Shown: positions 1-5,560 of the stretch, one piece after another
Layout of the letters: each line of letters begins with the position of its first letter
Position numbering within the stretch: position 1 is the stretch's first letter
Assembly (NCBI GenBank): GCA_034434895.1
Contig: DAOTYI010000054.1
Location: 1 to 8,591 of the forward strand
Reading direction: 5' to 3'
From: DAOTXL01 sp034434895
GTDB taxonomy: Bacteria > Chloroflexota > Anaerolineae > JAAYZQ01
DNA: 8,591 bases
Position numbers and translations under genes: made by a program
Notes under the pieces: generated by a model
Seen by the model: only the letters and a program-made list of their open reading frames with translations
The model's database searches: none
Told to the model about the DNA's origin: nothing

Positions 1-2
1 TG

Positions 3-1205
3 GTTGAGCGGGGCGAGGGCGCTTACATTTTCGATGTCAACGGGGAGCGTTACCTCGATTTCACCTGCGGCATTGCCGTCACCAACACGGGCCATTGCCA
101 TCCGCGGGTGGTCGCCGCGGCCAGGGAGCAGATCGGCAAAATCATCCACGCCCAGGTCAACATCCTCTACCACCAGCCGCTGCTCCGCCTGGTTGAAGCG
201 CTCCGCCAGGTGGTGCCGCCGGAACTTGACACCTTTTTCTTCTCCAACTCCGGCGCCGAGGCGGTGGAGGCGGCGGTCAAACTGGCCCGACACGCCACCG
301 GCCGGACCAACCTCATCGTCTTCCAGGGTTCCTTCCACGGCCGCACCAACCAGGCGATGGCCATGACCACGTCCAAAACGGTGTATCGCCAGCACTACCA
401 GCCGCTGGCTGCCGGGGTGTTCGTTGCCCCCTATCCCTACTGGTATCGCTACGGCTGGCCGCCAGAGGAGACCAGTCAATGGTGTCTGAAGGAGCTTCGC
501 CACCTGCTTGCCGGCCAGACCGCTCCCGACGAGACGGCGGCCATTGTCGTTGAGCCGGTGCTCGGCGAGGGCGGCTATGTGGTGCCGCCGCCCTCCTTCC
601 TGCCCGGCCTGCGCCAGATTTGCGACGAGTATGGCATCCTGCTGGTGGCCGATGAGGTGCAGACCGGCTTTGGGCGCACCGGTCGGTTCTTTGCCGTCGA
701 ACATTTCGGCGTGGTGCCCGACGTGATGATCATGGCCAAAGGGCTGGCTTCGGGGTTCCCGCTGTCGTGTGTGGCCGCGCCGCGCGCGCTGATGGACAGG
801 TGGCTGGTCGGCAGTCACGGCGGCACTTACGGTGGGAACGCCGTCTCCTGCGCTGCCGCCGAAGCCACGATTCGGGTGCTCCAGGAGGGGCTGGTGGAGA
901 ACGCGGCCCGGCTGGGGTCGGTGCTCATGGCCGGCCTGCGTGACATCCAGCGCCGCTATCCGCTGCTGGGGGATGTGCGCGGCCTGGGGCTGATGGTCGG
1001 CGCCGAGTTCACACGGCCGGATGGTTCGCCGGCGACCGAGGAGGTCAAAGCGGCGCTGGACGAATGCCGGGCGAACCGGCTCCTGCTGCTCAACTGCGGC
1101 ACCTATGGCAACATCATCCGCTGGATCCCGCCGTTGATCGTCACCCAGGAGCAGATCGAGACCGCTTTGCATATCTTTGAGCGAGCACTGGCAACTGTGG
1201 CGTAG
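3..1205 (+). CDS. PLP-dependent class III aminotransferase (5'-truncated by window edge)
   Basis: The open frame already runs at base 3 (VERGEGAYIFDVNGERYLDF, a normal class III N-terminal segment), so the ATG at 108 is internal and the true start lies left of the window. About 400 residues are visible; the family is usually 420-460 long, so only a few dozen are missing. Visible family motifs are SNSGAEAVEAAVKLAR (PLP phosphate region, from about 243), FHGRTNQAMA, the DEVQTGFGRTG block whose Asp (651-653) contacts the pyridine nitrogen, and AKGLASG with the Schiff-base Lys at 738-740. The C-terminus (NIIRWIPPLIVTQEQI) is complete and ends in TAG. Members transfer amino groups from omega-amino acids or ornithine derivatives to 2-oxoglutarate, pyruvate or glyoxylate in the cytoplasm. 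A GABA, acetylornithine or beta-amino acid role cannot be separated from sequence alone; GabT-like is my best guess. No clear terminator follows. Confidence 0.93.
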   Translation, partial: VERGEGAYIFDVNGERYLDFTCGIAVTNTGHCHPRVVAAAREQIGKIIHAQVNILYHQPLLRLVEALRQVVPPELDTFFFSNSGAEAVEAAVKLARHATGRTNLIVFQGSFHGRTNQAMAMTTSKTVYRQHYQPLAAGVFVAPYPYWYRYGWPPEETSQWCLKELRHLLAGQTAPDETAAIVVEPVLGEGGYVVPPPSFLPGLRQICDEYGILLVADEVQTGFGRTGRFFAVEHFGVVPDVMIMAKGLASGFPLSCVAAPRALMDRWLVGSHGGTYGGNAVSCAAAEATIRVLQEGLVENAARLGSVLMAGLRDIQRRYPLLGDVRGLGLMVGAEFTRPDGSPATEEVKAALDECRANRLLLLNCGTYGNIIRWIPPLIVTQEQIETALHIFERALATVA

Positions 1206-1231
1206 GACGCAACACTACAGAAGCAAGAATT

Positions 1232-1306
1232 GATGTTGCTCGAATCGTGCAGGCCGTTCAAAAAGTCGAACAGCAGCGCGATGGCAATGATCAACACTAC
1301 AACCAT
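1232..1306 (-). pseudogene. N-terminal remnant of a PiT-family inorganic phosphate permease
   Basis: Reading the minus strand from the ATG at 1306-1304 gives 25 codons, with a hydrophobic run followed by LLFDFLNGLHDSSNI. This matches the first transmembrane helix and NG-hHD-x-x-N signature of PHO4/PiT symporters, which begin with such a helix at residue 1. After Ile (1232-1234) the reading frame no longer resembles PiT, where Val/Ala-Thr is expected. It runs into the end of the class III aminotransferase, 27 bases past that gene's stop. The rest of the roughly 330-residue or longer transporter is absent, so this is a deletion or rearrangement scar and not a working gene. The motif match is from memory of the family; the short length is the main uncertainty. 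Confidence 0.6.
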
Positions 1307-1390
1307 CCTTGCTGTCCAGAGCAATTCTCTGCCCCATGCCGGAAAAATGGGTTGTAGGACAGGCCAAAGGCTTGCCCCACATGCACCTCG
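1307..1390. other. Intergenic stretch without recognised feature
   Basis: Between the PiT remnant and the promoter I see no RNA gene, terminator or credible open frame. It could be former upstream sequence of the lost pit gene. A short ORF on the minus strand (1479-1297) crosses it but also crosses the promoter and mobile element and has no recognisable similarity. Confidence 0.4.
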
Positions 1391-1419
1391 TTGACTTTTT
1401 CCAGGCTTGCCGCTATAAT
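1391..1419 (+). promoter_or_regulatory. Sigma-70-type promoter for the large exported protein
   Basis: TTGACT (1391-1396) and a perfect TATAAT (1414-1419) are separated by 17 bp, a near-ideal housekeeping promoter in an otherwise GC-rich window. The expected transcription start is about 1425-1427, which is where the left target duplication of the inserted 152-bp element begins. The only gene downstream on this strand starts at 1645, so transcripts should carry the element as a roughly 220-nt structured leader. Confidence 0.7.
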
Positions 1420-1433
1420 TGCAGATGAGAGAG

Positions 1434-1585
1434 GGGATGGTTCATAACAGGTTGACACCTGATGGGACACGGATAGCACGGATGGGACGGATAAACACCG
1501 ATTTTGCCTTAGATCATCCGTGTCCTATAAAATTCTGCCGGTGTGAAAAGTGTCAACCAATTTTTGCCGATCATTGAACCATCCC
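1434..1585. mobile_element. 152-bp MITE-like element with nested inverted repeats and target-site duplication
   Basis: The ends are a perfect 11-bp inverted repeat: GGGATGGTTCA at 1434-1444 and TGAACCATCCC at 1575-1585. Immediately outside lie identical direct repeats TGAGAGAG at 1426-1433 and 1586-1593 (9 bp if the boundary is shifted by one), as expected of a target-site duplication. Two more perfect inverted pairs are nested inside: GGTTGACAC/GTGTCAACC (1450-1458/1550-1558) and GGACACGGAT/ATCCGTGTCC (1465-1474/1516-1525). The transcript could therefore fold into one long interrupted hairpin. ACGGAT occurs three times at exact 9-nt spacing (1469, 1478, 1487). There is no transposase ORF, so it would be mobilised in trans. 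An 8-9 bp duplication is compatible with several IS families (IS1, IS4 group), but I cannot name the parent. It separates the promoter from the ribosome binding site of the downstream gene. Confidence 0.72.
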
Positions 1586-1633
1586 TGAGAGAGGATGTTT
1601 TTTGCCGGGTTGCCGGGCGTGGGCAGGCCTGGG

Positions 1634-1639
1634 GGAGGT
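1634..1639 (+). promoter_or_regulatory. Ribosome binding site that fixes the start at 1645
   Basis: GGAGGT inside a purine-rich run, 5 nt before ATG at 1645-1647. It favours this start over the in-frame GTG at 1543, which lies inside the mobile element and would add 34 residues ahead of an obvious signal peptide. Confidence 0.75.
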
Positions 1640-1644
1640 GGACC

Positions 1645-4600
1645 ATGCAACGTCGAGTAAGGTGGGTGCATCTGTGGGCAACCATGTTGTTGCTGGCCGG
1701 GCTGTGGCTGGGCGCCGCAGCCATCCAGGCGCAGCGACCGGAACCGCCGGGGGAGGCTCAGCCGTCCCTGGCCCCGACGGGACTACGGGACGGGGCGCCC
1801 CTACCGGGCGCCGGCTATCCCCGGCAGCGGGTGGCGCGCGCCGCACCGCCGGGTTGGACCCCCGCCGCCCCGCCGTCCGGCGTGGACCTGGACGTGACCT
1901 ACATCCACCGCGCGCCGACGTACAAAGCCTACTGCGTGGATTATCTGGGCGGCATCCCGATCCTCTGCCCCGGCACCGAAGACGAGCCGCGCTGGCCTGC
2001 CCCCGGCCAGGTGGTGACCTTTACCGCCCACATCGTCAACAAGGGCGCCATCGCCAGCCCGGCCTTTGCCTACGAGTGGACGATAGACGGGCTGGCGGTG
2101 CTGTCCGGCACGCTGCCGGGGCTGGCCCCTGCCGCCGAGATCACGACCATTTACACCTGGACCTGGGCGCACGTGATGGATGGCGAGCGGGTGGTGGATG
2201 ACCACACCGTCGGCTTTGCTGCCGACCCCGACAACCTGATCGCCGAGGCGTATGAAAGCAACAACAGCCTGGTGGATCGGACCAACGCCCTGGCCCTCCG
2301 CTTCGCCATCACTCCCGAAATGTACGAGGCCTACAACACCCCCTGGGATCCGGCCTTTTCCTACTCGGCGGAGGACTGGCTGCAACGCCAGGTGGCGGCC
2401 ATGAACTGGGCTTTTGCCAACTCGACCTATCCCACCACACCGGCGGGAGCCACCGAGCGGGTGCGTATCAACGACATCCTCATCACCGCCAGCGCCCCGC
2501 CCTGGGACCGCGCCGAGGACGGCGGCTGGTTCGTGGACGCCGACTACCGGCTGGTGAGCGGCGGGTACGACCCGGCGACCGACATTGACTGGGCGCTGGT
2601 CCATGAGCTGAGCCACCAGGTAGGCCTCATTGACCTGTACAACTACAACGTCGTCCACAGCAGCGTGCTGGTGTTGGACCAGGATGGGGCAGCAGTGAAC
2701 ATGGGCTTTGGCTGGCCGCGCCCCGACCTGATGGGCGGCGGCGACATCGCGCCCCACACCGACCCCCACCTCTACTCCAGCCACAGCGCCGGAGGCATTT
2801 CCTCGACCAAAGGTTACCGCCGGGGCTACTATGGCGAATACCAGTTCGACATCCCCCAGGACAACTACCTGCTGGTCCTGGACAACCAGGGCCAACCTGC
2901 CGCCGGCGTGCAGGTGAGCCTCTACCAGCGCACCGGCCCGCCCAACTGGGTGGGGGAGCTGGACCTGGACAACACCGCCGAGATCACCGGTACCACCGGC
3001 CTGGATGGCCGTGCCCTGCTGACTAACCGGCCGGTCGGCGGAGGAGTCACCACCCGCACCGGCCACACCCTGCACGACAACCCCTTTGGCGTCGTGGACG
3101 TGGTGGGCAACCGCAACACCTTTCTGCTCAAGCTGAGCCAGGGCGACCACGAAGAGTTCGCCTGGCTGGACGCCACGGCCTTCAACCTGGCCTTCTGGCA
3201 GGGCGACACCCTCAGCCATACCTTTGTGATCAGCAGCCACGTGCCGCCACCCGGTGCGCCGACGGCCCCGCTGGCCGCGCCCGGCCTTGTCCAGGGCGAG
3301 CAGGCGACGGTCTGCTGGGACCCCAGCCCTTCGCCGGACGTGGTGGGCTACTATGTCTACCGGGCCGGCGTGCCCTACGAGCGGGCCAGCGGCCTGTTGA
3401 GCGGCCCCTGTTTCACCGAGAGCTACGGCACGATGCGCGTCTATGCCGTCACGGCGGTGGACAGCGCCGGCCGGGAGAGCGGCTTTAGCAACTTTGTCTG
3501 GGCGCCGCGCCTGCTCAACCCCAGCGCCGTGGCCGTGACCTCCGATGGGCTGCGGACCATCCTCGACCCGCAGAACGGCTATGCCCTCCTGCGCCAGCGG
3601 TCCGACGGGCGCTACCTCCAGAATTTCGGCAGCCCGCATTATCACCTGGAGTACAGCCGCTTCCTGGCCATAGACAGCCAGGACCGCCTGCTGTTCAGCC
3701 ATCCGGGCGACGAATATGACGCCCGCCACTCGATCCGCGTGGCCGACTATAACGCCAGCCCGCTCTTCGAGTTTGGGGAGCGGGGTTCCGGCCCCGGTCA
3801 GTTCGAGACGCCGGCCGGCGTGGCCGTCGTCGGCCAGCCGCCCGACATCGAGGGGCCGTACCCCGTGGACGAGCACACCCTGCTGCTCCTGCACCTGGAC
3901 GGCAGCTACGACGGCGCCCAGGGCGAACCCGGCATCCCCACCGGCACGACCTTTGTCCCCGGTCGCTACGGCCAGGGCGTGCTGGTGGACATCACCGACA
4001 CACTGGTCTATTCCACCGCCGGCAACCTGGAGCGCACCCAGGGGGCCATCGAGTTCTGGCTCCAGCCCACCTGGAACGGCAACGACGGACAGAGCTACAC
4101 CTTTTTTGAGGTCGGGACCGGGTGGTTCAACCGGATGCGCATCCTGAAGGATGGGGCCAACAATCTGCGCTTCCTGGTGTGGGACAGCGCCCACGAATAT
4201 GGCGTGGCTTACAATGTCGCCCACTGGCTGGCCGGCGAGTGGCACCACGTGGCCGTGACCTGGCAGGGGACCGACCTGGCGCTATATGCCGACGGCCAGC
4301 TCCGCGACAGCAGCCACATCGCCCACCCGCCCGACCTCCTGGCCGAGACGATGACCGTCGGCTCGAGTCACTGGGGCGACCAGCAGGCCAACGCCGTGCT
4401 GGACGAGTTCCGCATCAGCGATGTGCCGCGCCTGGGCAGCAGCAGCGGCTTCCCCTACCGCATTCTGGTGGCCGACAGCGGCAACCACCGCCTCCAGGCG
4501 TTCGACGACCTGGGGAGCTTTGTGACCGGGTTTGGCAGCTACGGCAGCGGGCCGGGCCAGTTCGACAACCCGCAGGGCCTGGCGGCGGACAATGAGGGCC

Positions 4601-5469
4601 GGGTGGTTGTGGCCGACAGCGGCAACCACCGGCTCCAGGTATTGAACTTTGACGGATCCGGCCTGACTTTCCAGCGGATCATCACCGCCGGGTTCAATAC
4701 GCCGGTCGGCGTGGCGCTCTACGGCCCAGACCGCATCCTGGTGGCCGACACGGGCAACAATCGGGTCGTGGTGCTGGACGGCGCCGGCCACCTGCTGGCC
4801 CAATACACGCAGCCCAACGACGGCCATCCTGGCCCCTTCAACCAGCCGCGCGGCCTGTACGGGGAGGCCAACGGCAACATCGTCGTGGCCGATACCGGCA
4901 ATCAGCGGGTGGTGACCCTGGTGGGCGCCCTCGCGGAGCGGGAGCACGTGGTGTATTTGCCCCTTGTCCTGAAGAACTATCTTCCGTCCCCTCCTGCCTG
5001 CGAAGAGCTGATTGAGAACGGCGGCTTTGAAGACAACACAGCCTGGCTCATCGGCAACACGCCGCGCCCTGCCCGCTATACGGACGAGCAGGCGCACAGC
5101 GGCAGCCGCTCGTTGTTGTTGGGCCTCAGGCCGGGCGAGGGGGATGTCCGCAGTTATTCCTCGGCGCGGCAGATTCTCAGCCTGCCGCCGGACGTGGGCA
5201 GCCTGACCCTGACCTTCTGGTACCTGCCCGTCTCCGACCTGGACGAGGGGGATCGTCAGGAGTGCCTGCTTCTGGATGAGGGCGGTCACGTGCGGGCGAC
5301 CCTGATGCGGGGCAACATCAACGCCGCCGATTGGAGCCAGAAGTCCTACGACCTGAGCGCCTATGCCGGCCAGACGGTGGCCGTCTATTTCAATGCTTAC
5401 AACGACGGCGACGGCGGCGGGGTGACCGGCTTTTACCTCGACGACGTGTCGGTGGAAGCCTGCCCCTGA
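1645..5469 (+). CDS. Exported multidomain metzincin-like protein (CARDB, FnIII, NHL propeller with inserted LamG, C-terminal CBM-like domain)
   Basis: The protein has 1274 residues. Residues 1-30 form a signal peptide (Arg-rich start, Leu/Ala core, AIQAQ end). A CARDB-type beta-sandwich follows at 80-213, with C97 and C108 possibly bridged. A zincin-like domain (about 215-405) contains HELSHQVGLIDLY: H320, E321 and H324 with G327 and D330 fit the HExxHxxGxxD pattern, and LMGGG at M363 could be the Met-turn. Next come a carboxypeptidase-regulatory-like domain (about 406-532) and a FnIII domain (537-622). A six-bladed NHL propeller spans 623-738 plus about 935-1096; its later blades carry the repeated VADSGNHR/VADTGNNR signature. 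A LamG domain (742-929, AGEWHHVAVTWQ, LDEFRISDVPR) interrupts blade three. YLPLVLKNY (1104-1112) precedes a jelly-roll, CBM4-like C-terminus (1119-1274). Likely a secreted or cell-surface protease or adhesin; substrate unknown. It has its own promoter and is monocistronic here. Confidence 0.9.
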   Translation: MQRRVRWVHLWATMLLLAGLWLGAAAIQAQRPEPPGEAQPSLAPTGLRDGAPLPGAGYPRQRVARAAPPGWTPAAPPSGVDLDVTYIHRAPTYKAYCVDYLGGIPILCPGTEDEPRWPAPGQVVTFTAHIVNKGAIASPAFAYEWTIDGLAVLSGTLPGLAPAAEITTIYTWTWAHVMDGERVVDDHTVGFAADPDNLIAEAYESNNSLVDRTNALALRFAITPEMYEAYNTPWDPAFSYSAEDWLQRQVAAMNWAFANSTYPTTPAGATERVRINDILITASAPPWDRAEDGGWFVDADYRLVSGGYDPATDIDWALVHELSHQVGLIDLYNYNVVHSSVLVLDQDGAAVNMGFGWPRPDLMGGGDIAPHTDPHLYSSHSAGGISSTKGYRRGYYGEYQFDIPQDNYLLVLDNQGQPAAGVQVSLYQRTGPPNWVGELDLDNTAEITGTTGLDGRALLTNRPVGGGVTTRTGHTLHDNPFGVVDVVGNRNTFLLKLSQGDHEEFAWLDATAFNLAFWQGDTLSHTFVISSHVPPPGAPTAPLAAPGLVQGEQATVCWDPSPSPDVVGYYVYRAGVPYERASGLLSGPCFTESYGTMRVYAVTAVDSAGRESGFSNFVWAPRLLNPSAVAVTSDGLRTILDPQNGYALLRQRSDGRYLQNFGSPHYHLEYSRFLAIDSQDRLLFSHPGDEYDARHSIRVADYNASPLFEFGERGSGPGQFETPAGVAVVGQPPDIEGPYPVDEHTLLLLHLDGSYDGAQGEPGIPTGTTFVPGRYGQGVLVDITDTLVYSTAGNLERTQGAIEFWLQPTWNGNDGQSYTFFEVGTGWFNRMRILKDGANNLRFLVWDSAHEYGVAYNVAHWLAGEWHHVAVTWQGTDLALYADGQLRDSSHIAHPPDLLAETMTVGSSHWGDQQANAVLDEFRISDVPRLGSSSGFPYRILVADSGNHRLQAFDDLGSFVTGFGSYGSGPGQFDNPQGLAADNEGRVVVADSGNHRLQVLNFDGSGLTFQRIITAGFNTPVGVALYGPDRILVADTGNNRVVVLDGAGHLLAQYTQPNDGHPGPFNQPRGLYGEANGNIVVADTGNQRVVTLVGALAEREHVVYLPLVLKNYLPSPPACEELIENGGFEDNTAWLIGNTPRPARYTDEQAHSGSRSLLLGLRPGEGDVRSYSSARQILSLPPDVGSLTLTFWYLPVSDLDEGDRQECLLLDEGGHVRATLMRGNINAADWSQKSYDLSAYAGQTVAVYFNAYNDGDGGGVTGFYLDDVSVEACP

Positions 5470-5476
5470 ACATGAT

Positions 5477-5547
5477 TCACCGCAGAGACGCCGAGTTCGC
5501 AGAGGTTTATAGCGGTCTTCTGGGCGTTCTCTGCGCCTCTGCGGTGA
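5477..5547. repeat. Palindromic repeat in the convergent spacer (CGCAGAG family)
   Basis: The outer arms are a perfect 11-bp inverted repeat: TCACCGCAGAG (5477-5487) and CTCTGCGGTGA (5537-5547). Pairing continues imperfectly inward. The left arm holds CGCAGAG-like units starting at 5481, 5489 and 5498, and the right arm answers with CTCTGCG at 5529 and 5537. It occupies most of the 91-bp gap between the stop codons of the exported protein (5469) and the class V aminotransferase (5561). In RNA either strand would form a hairpin, so it may act as a bidirectional terminator or 3'-end stabiliser, but neither side has a clear T-run. From memory, similar CGCAGAGACGC palindromes recur in intergenic regions of many environmental bacteria. 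Confidence 0.75.
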
Positions 5548-5560
5548 TCCGGTGGCCGAC

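Noticed and set aside
1103..1324. 73-residue minus-strand ORF taken as an intact small membrane protein
   Set aside because: Only 1232-1306 shows PiT-like sequence. The remainder is junk reading into the end of the class III aminotransferase on the other strand.
1543..1644. Upstream GTG start adding 34 residues to the exported protein
   Set aside because: The extension is encoded by the mobile element, has no ribosome binding site, and would put a soluble stretch in front of a clear signal peptide. ATG 1645 has a good site 5 nt upstream.
1801..4248. 815-codon open frame on the minus strand
   Set aside because: It is antisense to the exported-protein gene, rich in Gly/Val/Ala/His, without recognisable domains; such long shadows are usual opposite GC-rich genes. 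The same applies to the minus-strand frame at 4282-5289.
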